A stretch of 64,000 nucleotides of DNA from Pyropia yezoensis. Taxonomy: Eukaryota; Rhodophyta; Bangiophyceae; Bangiales; Bangiaceae. Below, piece by piece: positions 50,883-61,208 of this stretch; the first letter of the stretch is position 1, and each line of letters begins with the position of its first letter. The stretch spans positions 20,744,020-20,808,019 of the forward strand of contig CM020620.1 of assembly GCA_009829735.1 (NCBI GenBank). Direction: 5' to 3'. The notes beneath the pieces were generated by a model, which saw nothing but the letters and a program-made list of their open reading frames with translations, did no database searches and was not told where the DNA came from. The position numbers and the translations under genes are program-made.

Positions 50883-53800
50883 TCATCTCTTAAACTTGAA
50901 CATGCCCGTCAGGAGGTACCGTTCGTCGTACTGCTGCGGCCGTTCCGACCGGCGACCGCGGCTGCCGCGTCCGCCCCCCCCCGCCCCGTACCCGCCGTCA
51001 TCGCGGTCATCGTCCGAATCGGGCGACATGACCGCGGCGCTGCCCAGCACCAGGCGCTTGACCTCGAGCTGCTCCGCCCGCCCCGCCACGTCCCCGTCTC
51101 GAGCGGCGGCGGCGAGGGAGCTCTCGGCGGGAACGGCCAGCTCCTTGGAGTGGCTCTTGCCCCCCTTGCGAACGAGGAGCTTGAGCTTGACCGACGCCAC
51201 CCCATTGACGTCCACCGTGTCGACGGCGGGCGGCTCGCCCGACGCGCCAGGAACGCCCGTGGCAGCTGCCGACGACCCTGTGCCAGTAAACAAGCGCAGT
51301 GGAAGCGCCATGCGGTTGACCGAAGCGGACGTGCCCTTCGCTTGAAGCCACGCTTCGTTCGCGGCCTCCTTCTGTACGGACGCCAGCTCACGGTCGAACT
51401 CCTCCTCCTCCTCGGTGCGGACCACCTTGACGGGCACGTTGGTGAGCTCGACGTCCGACTCGTCATCCTCATCGTCGTCGTCGTCGTCATCGTCGTCATC
51501 ATCCTCCTCGTCGTCATCCTCTTCCTCTTCGTCGTCCTCTTCATCATCGTCGTCTGCGGGGTCGTCCAGGTCCACATCCGAGGCGTTGCTGTCCACGTCC
51601 TCGTCCAGCTCCTCCCCGTATTCCTCGTCATCCTTCGAGTCTTGACCACTGTCCAAACCGTCGTCTGACTCGTCGGCGTCCCCAAGCTCCGCGCTGGTAT
51701 CAGAGGAGGAGTCTGAACCCGAGCTGCCCGCCTCACCGCCCTCCCGTTCCATGTCTTGGACGGCGGATGTCGGCGATGCGGCCGCTGACGGTACCGGCGA
51801 ATCACCCTCGCGGTCTGCCGACCCCTCCGCCGCGCCGTCGGCGGCGCTTGCGGGCGCGGTGGGGGCAGCGGTGTCTACGGCCACTGACCCAGGCGACGTC
51901 GACCCCGTCGCATCCGCCGCTAACGCCGCCGACACCTCCTTGGCCGCCACTTCGGTCCCCGACGCCGTCGTGCCCACCGCCGACGCGCCCAAGACCGACG
52001 GGGCGGGCGGCTGAGGCGGCGGAGGAGCCGGCACGGGAGGGAGGGCGTAGTTTGGCAGCTGTACCAGAGCCGCAAGGGCGGGCGTGGCTTCCACCCGCTC
52101 GACTGCCGCCACCGCGTCGGCAAGCGACCGGGCACGCGGCGACAGGGACCCCCCCGAAATGGACGACAGGCCATCATCCACAATAAAGCGGACGTGCAGA
52201 GGTAGACGGGCAAACATGTCAATCGTCAAAATATCGTCAACGATGGGCGCAGGTGCCGACGAGCCTGCGGCGTCGGCGTGGGGCGGACTGCTGCCACCAG
52301 CAATTGAGGCCACGCCGTCACCGACGCCACTGCTACCGCCGCTACTGGCGGCCGTGCCCGCGCCACCCGCTGCTTGCGGCGACTCGCTGTCGCCTGGCAA
52401 CGCGTCGGCCCACTCGGCAGCCACTTCCACAGCCACCTTGGCCAGCAGGTAGCGGTCAAAGCACGAAAGAAAAACGTCCATCCGACGTAGCCCGTCGCGG
52501 GTGGCACGGATAAGGAAGGGGCCCGCCACCTTGAGCACCTCGCAAACCAGGCGGACGCGAAAGTAGTCGCCCGAGGGGTCGTCCGACGGGTGACTGATGA
52601 TCTCGTAGAGCGTCTCGAGGAGGCAACTCGCTGGCACAATGCGCGCGACGGTAAGCTCGGCAAAAAGGACGACCTCGGCCACCCGCCGCTGGTTCAGCCG
52701 TGAATCGTTCATCTCGAGGCCGACGCGTACCGCCTCGACGAGCGCATCAGCAAGCAAGATGGTGACTTCTGGCCGTCGCAGCATGATGAGCACCCGCACC
52801 AACGCGCGGAGCGAGGGGAAGCGCAAGCGTTCTGCCTTACGCATCTTACGCACTACGTAGCGGTCAAGGTCTGCGTCCCAGGGTAGCTTGCGCAGCTGCG
52901 AGGCGGTCCATGGTGCCGAATCGGCGGTCAGCTGGCTGCCCAACAGTAGGTGGTTCAGGTACTCCCGCATGGGCTCGCGAGGCCGGTCACGGAAACGCAA
53001 CGACGGGTCACCACGGCAAGTGTAGTATGCGGCCTCAACCATGGCCTCGTGACGGGACTGGAGGTTCCGCACCGCCTTGAGCCGCCACATAATGTCCAAC
53101 GTGTTGTTTGTCCGCAGCGACGTGGCAGGGGTGTGCAGCAACGCCCGGCCTGCCGTCTCGAGCAAGTGACAAGCCACGTCCACGTTGTGGTGGGTAAAGT
53201 CAGCCAGGCACAGGTTGAGGTAGAAAAAGATGGTGGTGGAGGGCACCAGCCGAAAGTTGGACAGTTGACCAAGGAAGCGCGCGTTGCGCACGCGCGTTTC
53301 GAGCAGACGCGCGTCGCGGTCCTTGCGCGACGCAAGCGCGCGGAATTCATCGTCGAGGAGTCCCAGCAGGGTGGTGGCAACGTCGGGCGCGTAAGGGTTC
53401 AGCGTCGCCGCCACACGCGCCAGGTAGGGCAGGATGTTCAGGTTGGTTGGGGACGCCAAAAAGAGCGCCCGCCCCAGACGCTTCCCCGCCGACCGGTGGC
53501 CAACCGCCGGGGTGGACACGAACAGAGCGGAGAAGCGGTCCGCCTTGTCACTGCTGTCCACCGCCACAACGGTGGAGAGGAGGGACTCGAGGGCGCTGGT
53601 GCCACCGCCCGCAACCCCATTGCCACCCACGTCGCCGTTGGCTTGCGCCCCCCCCCGTGGTGAACTGGAAGAACCACCCGTGGCGGTGGAGCCACCACCG
53701 GGCGGGCTGGCAGAGCCCTTCTTGGCTGACGGACCCTTGCCGCCGCCTCCTTGCTCACGCGTCGAGTTTTTGCCAGCCCGCTTGCCATCCGCGCTGGCAG

Positions 53801-56798
53801 TGTCAGAGCGGTCTGCCCCCACCTTGGCGTCGCCTTCTCCCCCACCTGCTCCCCCAGCTACCACATAGGGCGACAAGTCTGGCAGGACGGTGTAGAAGTG
53901 GCGCTCCTCCTCGTCCACGAACGCGCAGCTGTCATCATCCACGCGGCGGCCGCTGCCTGGGATAGGGCCATCCCCTCCGCCACCGCCGCCGCCGCCGCCG
54001 CCGCCCATACCGCCGCCCACGCCGCCGCCGCTAGCACTCCCACCAGCATGGCTATCGGCACCACTACCCGCCCCAGCCCCAGCCCCAGCCCCACCCACGC
54101 CATACAAAATGCTGTGCGCTGTAGCCACCGCCGATGGCGGAGGCGTGTGACCGAGCGTGTCGGCCAGCTTGACCGCCGCCACCGACAGGCGGTCGTGGTT
54201 GCGGCGCAGCAGTTCTAGCGTGGCCGCCACAGTGGATTCATCCTCGGTACCATGTGAGCCGCTCGCGGGCGTGCTCGACGGCGGGGGGGGCGGCGGCGCT
54301 GGCGGCGGCACCGGTACTGACGCTCCTCCAACGCCGGTGGCCGCTGCACTGGCGGACGTCGCCGCTGTAGCGGCAACGGCGCCACCGCCACTGCCTCCGC
54401 CGCCGTCTGCGCTGCCAACATCTGTCTCGGCACGCCCTCCCCGGATGAACGTGTCCAGTGATGCGGGAATGGCAGGTGGTAGCGAAGCAGCGGCGGCGTC
54501 GCCCACCGTCCCCAGCGTCACCGCGGCAGACGGCTTTGAAGCCGTCGCCGCTGCAGACTGGCCGTGACGCTGCAGCGCCGCGCTCGCGCGGTCACACCAG
54601 CGACAGACGGTAGCGTAGTAGGATTCAAAAACGCCACGCAGCACGCGTCGGTGCTCCTCTGCCACAAATTCGTACTGGGCAACAGTGACACGATCATCGG
54701 CAGGAGCGGGGGCGTCGGCTAGGCAGGAAGAGACCCCACCGGCGGGCGCGATGGCCCCGGTGACGGCCGAATCAGCCGGCGGCGCAGAAGAAGCCGCCTC
54801 TTCAACGGCGGTAGCAGAGTCAGCGGCGGGGGAGCCCTCACCCACAGTTGACAAAGCAACCACAGCAGAGGAGGTGGCCACGCTGTCGCCCACGCCATTG
54901 TCCGCCGCTGGGGACTCGTCCGCGGTCGCCACGGCGGGAGTGTCCGGTCCCGCGGCGTCACCGTCCAAAGACGCCCCCCGCGCCACCTTCTCCAGTGGCT
55001 GCCCGTCCCGGCCTACCACCACACCGACGGCCACAGGGACCAACTCGGCGGGCAGGGGAGGCGGCCCGGGCGTCGTGTACAGAAAATCACGCACCGCAGC
55101 AGATGCAAATGACGCGACGACGCTGAGGTTGGCCAGCGCCGCGTCCCGGTCGTCGCTAGCTGTGACAAGCTCCCGCAGGACGCGGCCGAGTACCCCGGCA
55201 TCAGGGACTGCCGCGACGCACACCAGCTCGGCGAGAAGGCGCAGCGCACCACGGCGGCTGGTCACGTCCACCAACCCACCGGCGCCGCCGCTGCCAGAGC
55301 CCCCGCCGCCGCCACTGCCACCACCGCCCGACGCCGCCGAGCCCCCGCCAGAAAACGAGGACGCGGCCGCCGCGGCCGCCGCAGCCGCGCCCGCGAGGGA
55401 AGCCCCCCCCGCTGTCCCTGACGTGGCGCTGCCGCCACCTGGTGCGACCGACCCGCCCGCCCCCCCCCCGCCCCCTCCCAGTGGCACAGGCGGGGACGGC
55501 GACAGCGCGACGCGGCAGAGGGCGTCGGCGAGCATGGGGCCAAAGTCGGCGTGCCGCCGGTGGAGCGTGGAGCACAGCTCCGCCGCAGGTGCAATGTCCG
55601 CCGCACGTAGCCGGCGGTCGGCGAGCGCCGCGACTATCTCCGACGTGTAGCGGCTCAGCTGGAGGGTGGCCGCCTCGGCAGCCAGGGCAGGCAGCCCCGC
55701 CGAGCCGGTGCCGCCCAGCCGCAGCCGCCGGATAAAGCCGGTGCACCGCTTCACCGACGCATCCAGGCTGGCGCCGCCGCCGCCGCCGCCGCCGCCAGCA
55801 CCACCGTCCCCTGCGTCCGTATTAGACGCCAGCAGCGTTACACGCCGACGGGTCTCGGCGTCAAGGTCGGCCGCTGCTGCGCGGCGGGCGGCCCGGTCGG
55901 CCGCGGCAGCAGCCGCCGCCGCCGCGGCCGCCGCAGCCTCTTCCCGCTCCCGTTGCGCGTCGGCGAGGCGCGCCAGGCGGAGGGTAGCCTTGGCCGCCAC
56001 CCGCGCAGCCGACTTGCGGCTCCGCGGCGTCGGCGCAATGCCGCCGCCCGTGGACAGGGAAGCAGAGGAGGAGGAGGGGGACAGCGACGACGGCGTCGCC
56101 CCTGCCGTATCGGCGCCACCGCCCGCCGCGCCGGGCGCTGCCGCAGCCGCCGCCGCCCCACCCCCGCCCAGTGGAGTCACCCCCCCGCAGGGGCCAGAGG
56201 CGGCCGCAGCCGCTGCAGCCGCAGCCACCGCGCGCGCGGCGGCACGGCCGCCGCCCTTGCGGCTCGCGGGGGATGCGGAGGCGCCGGCGCCCCCCCCCCC
56301 AAGGGACCGCGCAGCAGCCGCGGCGGCACCGCCCCCCTTCTTGCGCGGCCGCACGGTCGAGACGGCCGGCCCAGTGGGGCGGCTGCCCGCCGCCGAGCGG
56401 CTGTCCCCCCGGCCGCCGCCCGCGGGCCCACCCCAACCGCCGGCGACGGCACCGGCCTTGCCGAGCGGCCGCCCTCGGGAGCCACCGCCACCACCCGCCG
56501 CCGCCGCCGCTGCAACCGCCGGACTGACACCCCCCCCACCTCCTTGGGCGACGGCCGGGTCCCCCCCCGCCGCCATGCCGCCATCGCCACCGCCGCCACC
56601 GCCACCGCTGCCGCCGCCGCCGCCACCCCCCCCCGAACCCCCGCCCCCACTACCGCCTGTCGGGGCGGCGGCGCCCCGCTCCACAGCACGCGGTGGCCGC
56701 CGCCGCCGCGGCCGTCGTTCGCCCGTCGCCGCCGCCGCCGCCGTGCCGGCCGCGGGGGCGGCCGCCGCCTCGGCCGGGCCGCCTCGGCCGGAATTCAT
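50883..56798 (-). CDS. UPF2: UPF2, nonsense-mediated mRNA decay scaffold
   Basis: UPF2 bridges UPF1 and the exon-junction-bound UPF3 in nonsense-mediated decay. The protein has 1971 aa from the ATG at 56798; the open frame continues upstream only to a TTG. After about 340 residues of Ala/Gly/Arg low complexity, MIF4G domain 1 begins (CTGFIRRLRL, then CSTLHRRHADF). MIF4G 2 and 3 follow between about 1085 and 1450 (NLNILPYLARVAATLNPYAP, VRNARFLGQLSNFRLVP, LADFTHHNVDVACHLLETAG, MNDSRLNQRRVAEVV). A long Glu/Asp block lies at about 1705-1795, the usual place. The C-terminal UPF1-binding segment ends in QYDERYLLTGMFKFKR. It is longer than human UPF2 (about 1270 aa) because of disordered inserts. 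It has no introns, although the family is often intron-rich. Confidence 0.95.
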   Translation of the reverse strand: MNSGRGGPAEAAAAPAAGTAAAAATGERRPRRRRPPRAVERGAAAPTGGSGGGGSGGGGGGGGSGGGGGGGDGGMAAGGDPAVAQGGGGGVSPAVAAAAAAGGGGGSRGRPLGKAGAVAGGWGGPAGGGRGDSRSAAGSRPTGPAVSTVRPRKKGGGAAAAAARSLGGGGAGASASPASRKGGGRAAARAVAAAAAAAAASGPCGGVTPLGGGGAAAAAAAPGAAGGGADTAGATPSSLSPSSSSASLSTGGGIAPTPRSRKSAARVAAKATLRLARLADAQREREEAAAAAAAAAAAAADRAARRAAAADLDAETRRRVTLLASNTDAGDGGAGGGGGGGGASLDASVKRCTGFIRRLRLGGTGSAGLPALAAEAATLQLSRYTSEIVAALADRRLRAADIAPAAELCSTLHRRHADFGPMLADALCRVALSPSPPVPLGGGGGGAGGSVAPGGGSATSGTAGGASLAGAAAAAAAAASSFSGGGSAASGGGGSGGGGGSGSGGAGGLVDVTSRRGALRLLAELVCVAAVPDAGVLGRVLRELVTASDDRDAALANLSVVASFASAAVRDFLYTTPGPPPLPAELVPVAVGVVVGRDGQPLEKVARGASLDGDAAGPDTPAVATADESPAADNGVGDSVATSSAVVALSTVGEGSPAADSATAVEEAASSAPPADSAVTGAIAPAGGVSSCLADAPAPADDRVTVAQYEFVAEEHRRVLRGVFESYYATVCRWCDRASAALQRHGQSAAATASKPSAAVTLGTVGDAAAASLPPAIPASLDTFIRGGRAETDVGSADGGGGSGGGAVAATAATSASAAATGVGGASVPVPPPAPPPPPPSSTPASGSHGTEDESTVAATLELLRRNHDRLSVAAVKLADTLGHTPPPSAVATAHSILYGVGGAGAGAGAGSGADSHAGGSASGGGVGGGMGGGGGGGGGGGDGPIPGSGRRVDDDSCAFVDEEERHFYTVLPDLSPYVVAGGAGGGEGDAKVGADRSDTASADGKRAGKNSTREQGGGGKGPSAKKGSASPPGGGSTATGGSSSSPRGGAQANGDVGGNGVAGGGTSALESLLSTVVAVDSSDKADRFSALFVSTPAVGHRSAGKRLGRALFLASPTNLNILPYLARVAATLNPYAPDVATTLLGLLDDEFRALASRKDRDARLLETRVRNARFLGQLSNFRLVPSTTIFFYLNLCLADFTHHNVDVACHLLETAGRALLHTPATSLRTNNTLDIMWRLKAVRNLQSRHEAMVEAAYYTCRGDPSLRFRDRPREPMREYLNHLLLGSQLTADSAPWTASQLRKLPWDADLDRYVVRKMRKAERLRFPSLRALVRVLIMLRRPEVTILLADALVEAVRVGLEMNDSRLNQRRVAEVVLFAELTVARIVPASCLLETLYEIISHPSDDPSGDYFRVRLVCEVLKVAGPFLIRATRDGLRRMDVFLSCFDRYLLAKVAVEVAAEWADALPGDSESPQAAGGAGTAASSGGSSGVGDGVASIAGGSSPPHADAAGSSAPAPIVDDILTIDMFARLPLHVRFIVDDGLSSISGGSLSPRARSLADAVAAVERVEATPALAALVQLPNYALPPVPAPPPPQPPAPSVLGASAVGTTASGTEVAAKEVSAALAADATGSTSPGSVAVDTAAPTAPASAADGAAEGSADREGDSPVPSAAASPTSAVQDMEREGGEAGSSGSDSSSDTSAELGDADESDDGLDSGQDSKDDEEYGEELDEDVDSNASDVDLDDPADDDDEEDDEEEEDDDEEDDDDDDDDDDDEDDESDVELTNVPVKVVRTEEEEEFDRELASVQKEAANEAWLQAKGTSASVNRMALPLRLFTGTGSSAAATGVPGASGEPPAVDTVDVNGVASVKLKLLVRKGGKSHSKELAVPAESSLAAAARDGDVAGRAEQLEVKRLVLGSAAVMSPDSDDDRDDGGYGAGGGGRGSRGRRSERPQQYDERYLLTGMFKFKR

Positions 56799-58375
56799 GG
56801 GCGCACGGGCGTCAACCACATTGCCGCGCGGCGATGCTCGGGAGAGGGGGCAGAGGGGGGGGAAGGGCAGGAGTAGTTGGGGAGGGGGAGGGAAGAAGGG
56901 AGGAGAAAGGATAAGGAGCGGGGAGGGAGGGACAAGCGGAGGCAGGGCTGGAGGGGCGGTAAGAAGAAACGTGGGGGCGGGGAAGACGCGCGAATGCCGC
57001 CGCCCCCCGCCGTCAGCGACCTGCCCCACCAAGGACGCCGGCCAGGACGAACGGGGGACAGCGAGCGCGGAGGGAAAGAGGAGGGGGGATGCAGGACAAG
57101 ACGCTTGTGTTGGTGGCGGGGGCGCTGCGGCGGTCGCGCCAAACAGGTCGACCACCGTGTGATGGGGCGGTGGGACGGAGCTGCCGCGCAGACGCGGCCA
57201 CGGCTGCTGCGCCGGACGCCGTGGACACAACCGCCAAGACTTCGGTGGCAAAAAAGCACGTGGTCTACCCGAAACAGCCAAAACTCGAAAATAATTGTAT
57301 CATTACCAAACGAAAGCACACTTTTGAAAACGGTGAAAGAACAGGCCGTCGCCTGCGACGTGGCAATTGTGCCGGTGCAGCCGCCTACCGGTAACGGCTG
57401 CTCTAGGAACGGGGTTCGATCGGCTCCCGGCGCCGCCCGTCCAAACGACGACGCGCCGGCCGAAGCGGCACCGCACAGTCCGTGAGAGCTGGCTCGCAAG
57501 CCGCCGGCACTGCCGCGGGCAGCAACGGCCACCTGCACACCAGGCAGCAGCGCAAGTAGGACTGCGGGTGTCATCGATGGACGCGCGCGGGGAAACAAAC
57601 CCGTATCACAGGGGGGGGTGGGGAGGGGGCAGGCTGTGTCCGTGGGGTGGGGGGGGCGGGGCTTGCGCTGGATACATCGCGACGGGGAGTGTGCAAGGCT
57701 CTGGGGGTAGCGCTCCGGCGCAGTGGGGTCTAAAGAGGGACCACCGCTTACTTGCATTCCGGGTGTTTTCCTCTTGCTCAGGATTTTGCAACCCCCTCTC
57801 AGTGGTTGAAGAACGTCGATTTTGAGGACTAAATTTGCTTTACGCCTCCAGATGCGAGTTGCACAAGCCCGCATGGATGGTGCTTGTCTGCGCCGGAAGC
57901 GCACGACCCTCAGCTTCCTTATGGCATCGACAGAACAACTTGCGAGCTTGTGAAGCGCTCCCTGAATAGGGAATGGAAAAAATTACATCTGGCATCTGTT
58001 CTGCACAGCAAGCACTGCACCCACAAGCAACGGACGATGCAGGTCTGTATCCCACCGCAGGGCGCCCTCAGAGCAGGAACAAAAATCTCCCAGCATTCCG
58101 TTTGGAACTGCGACCAGTCATATGTTCTCAATCGTGACAGCGGAGTCATCCGGGCCGATCTATTGGACACTAGCGGAGAAAGAGGAAGGATCAGTCACGG
58201 GAGATTTTTCGCTCGTTCCGAAGAGCACGGCCGACCTGGGTTGTCCTCTTGTTGTGCCCTGCCAGAAGTTGCGCTGCGCAGCAACCTCAGGAATCTTTCT
58301 TGCGCCCGCGATGCAAACTCAGCTTCGCTAAAAGCAAGGTTTCGGGTGTGGCAAAAACCACTTGCACACACGACA
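56799..58375. other. UPF2 5' flank and intergenic sequence
   Basis: A purine/pyrimidine-skewed leader (56830-56960) is followed by unremarkable sequence with short ORFs and no domain. Between 57830 and 58370 the base composition is more balanced. The inverted-repeat signature of element B is not yet evident there. I see no gene. Confidence 0.5.
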
Positions 58376-59130
58376 CCCAAGTTGGGGCGGTGTACAAGGG
58401 CTGCCTCCCGTGTCGGGGGAACCGGAAGAAGTGCAAGTCGCACACACTCTGTCCCTGTTGTGGGGCAATCCCCCCACTGACAAACAAGAGGGTGGTGTGT
58501 GGTCCAACAGTTTCTTGGTCGGGACGGGGACGCAGGGCCAAGCCCCGCTGTCCCTCCCCTTATCCCCCCAGGGTCCCCTCAGAATCTCGCCACTCAGAAT
58601 CTCCCACCCCAGCACCTGCCCACCGGGCCACACGAAAATTCAAGACGATAAATGCAGAAAACCCTCAAATCCAAGTTGGATTTACTACTAAGCTAACTAT
58701 CCCAAACTAAGGGAATACGGACCCAAATGCAGGGGGAGGAACGGATCAGGCTAGTGGCCTGCCGCCCCTTGCATGGCACGTGTTGCCCCCATACCTGGGG
58801 GTCAATACTGCCACACTCCCCTCTCCTCAGTTCCGACCGACCCGGTCGGCCCTGTGAGGGGGTGCGTAAACGCACGTCTCGGCGTTGGGGGCGCGACTTG
58901 CTGTCCCCCCTGGAGTACGTAACGCGGATGTGGAGGCCGTCACGTTGACCGCCCCTCTCCTCAAGCTTGCCCACTCGGCAGCTTGCTCTCCTCGGTTCAC
59001 ACTTCACCATTACCACCACCTCCCCTTCACCTTCCACGGGGCCGCCCCACGCTGGGGAGGCCACCCGTCTACCCACGATCCGAGTCCCCCTCAACTCGAG
59101 GCGGGTCTCGTGCCGCTATAGCCAGGGCGT

Positions 59131-59151
59131 CTCTCCCCAACTTGGGGAGAG
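59131..59151 (+). promoter_or_regulatory. 10-bp-arm hairpin directly before the plus-strand ORF start
   Basis: Arms CTCTCCCCAA and TTGGGGAGAG are separated by a single C. The structure ends two bases before the ATG at 59154. It could affect initiation on the plus-strand transcript, but it is also one of many similar palindromes in this element. Confidence 0.5.
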
Positions 59152-59153
59152 CC

Positions 59154-61097
59154 ATGGCGACCCCGGGAGTGGAGACGGACTCCCTCGATGAGCGTATGGA
59201 GGACACCTCCTACGGTGCAGCGCCCGCCGGGACTTCCGGCGGGGGCTCCGCGATCGCTCCGGGGGATGGGACTCCCGCGTCACCCGGCTTTGGGTTGACG
59301 GCGGGATCTCCCCCGGAGGCGGGACAAGTTGTCCCGCGTGAGGCCTTGGGGCGGTGGTTTTACCCCGCTTCGCCTCTGTATGAGGAGGGGTTGACTGTTC
59401 TTCGCTGTGGCCGACTTGGCGCAGCGATGGGTCGGGTATGGGACCGCCTACGGGAGAAGTATCCCCGTAGGGTCGGGTTCCCTGCCGGCTTCAGGACGGA
59501 CCAGTTTGCCTTCCTGGACGATGAGGAGGTCGAGGACGTTCAGCGGGCCAAGGCCATGATGGACCGCGGGGGAACTATCCCGGGTCCCGGCGACTTGCCG
59601 ACCTTTACTTGGGACGCGGTGGCAACTCGCCCCCCGTACCTTCACGTGGCCGATCCGCACACTCATCACTTTGATGTGCGGATGGAGAAGGACTTCCGGC
59701 GAGGTCCCTACTTGGTGACCTCGGCTCAACTTGAGTTTCCTCAGCAGTCTGCTGCCAGTAAGGAGCAGTACTATCCGAAGAAGCCCGAGTGGTGGCCTCA
59801 AGTTGAGGTCCCCTACGGGTTCCCGGCGTTGCTGCCACGGTTGCTTGACCACTTCGGCTCCGTCATGCTGACGGCTGGCCCTGATCACCTGGTGTGGGCC
59901 ATGTTGGCCACCCAGTGGCTCCTCGAGGTCATGTCGACCTGGGTGTCTTGTGTTCAGCGGCGGGGGATGCTCTGACATCTCCCCCTCCGGCTTATCCAAG
60001 GTCTGGAACAGCTCACCCCTCAGCTAGTTGCTGAGGGGTGCTCATCAGGACAACTCACTCTACTTGAGGAGATGCTCCGCCTTCACAAGTTTATCGAGTG
60101 GGAGAGCATTGAGCACAAGTTGCGCCGCCCCACTCGTGGGCCCAGGGAGGATGGCGCACTTCGCCAGTTCGTGTGGGTCGCTCGTGAACTTCACGACGGC
60201 CGTGTGGTCCTACGAGAGGGGTTGGGCATCGGGGACTACCCGTATGCCCCGGGGGTGGATCGCCACACTGCGCCGCCCCCATACAAGGCCATAGTTATGG
60301 CCGTGCCTTCGCATGATGACCACATGACTCAGCCCACTGCGGGGGCCCCGAGTAGGGGTCGCAGTTACACCCGGGTCCCGCCACCTCGGCGTGCCCCTCC
60401 GCTTCCTCCTGTCCCCTACCAGCCGCACGGGGACATCCCGATTAGCGCGGCCGTTGAGTCGTCCACCCCGGTGTCCCCCAACTTGGGGGCCACCCTTCTG
60501 ACGGTTTACCCCAAGTTGGTGTTACCGGCTACGCCTCTGACCTCGGAGATGATGATCACCACGTTGGTGCGCACCATTTCCTGGTTGGCCGCGTCGACCG
60601 CAACCCTGCAAGCTTCCGAGACTCCTCAACTTGAGGAGCGCGTTCGTACTGCAGTGGCGACCGCGAGTTGCGAGTCGGTGGCGGAGTTTATGACGGCCGA
60701 GTTGGCTCGTATTGGGGCTATTATGCCCCTGCCAGCCCCACTTGGGCGTGGCAAACGTCGCGCGAGCCGGGCATACTCGCCTCCTCGCCGTCGTCGCCGA
60801 CGCTCCCGACGCTCTCCCTCCGTGTCGGAAGACAAGTTGTCTTACTCCGTCTCGGAGTCCTCTACTCCGTCAGAGTCGGAGTCGGTCCGGCGTCTGCGTC
60901 GCCAACTTGCGCGCAAGACTAAGCAGAAGAGCAGCCGCGGTCGTCGCCACTTGCGCGACCGTGAGGGGCGCGACGGTTCCGACTTGGAGCCGCCGGCCCC
61001 GCCGACTGGCGGGGAGCGTTATCGCCGTGGGTCTCGCCGCTCGCCTCCACGTGAGGGCGAGGGCCGTGGGGTTGGAGAGTCTAGCATGCATGCCTAG
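59154..61097 (+). pseudogene. Plus-strand ORF converging on element B pol, one in-frame TGA
   Basis: This single frame of 648 codons is interrupted only by TGA at 59973-59975 (CTC TGA CAT, one C-to-T change from CGA). The N-terminal half has no known fold (motifs FYPASPLYEEGL, DQFAFLDDEEVEDVQRAK, HTHHFDVRMEKDF, YPKKPEWWPQVEVPYGFP). After the stop it continues with LTLLEEMLRLHKFIEWESI and helices (EERVRTAVATASCESVAEFM). It ends in a basic Arg/Ser tail (SPPRRRRRRSRRSPS, LARKTKQKSSRGRR). There is no zinc knuckle, RT or integrase, so it is not a gag or pol of an opposing element. Orientation is opposite to pol. The equivalent position in element A also holds a plus-strand ORF. Confidence 0.6.
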
Positions 61098-61208
61098 TTG
61101 GCAGCTGCCTCTGTTTTGAGAGTGTGAGGGTTAGGGCTGTAGTTAAAAGCCACTCTGCGTACCACTTCGACTCGAAGCACTCTCTTGGCACTGTTACTCG
61201 GCCTTCCC

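Noticed and set aside
58249-58710. Short Cys-rich plus-strand ORF (GCLPCRGNRKKC, then CPCCG)
   Set aside because: The cysteine pattern resembles a zinc knuckle only loosely, and the ORF straddles the presumed edge of element B.
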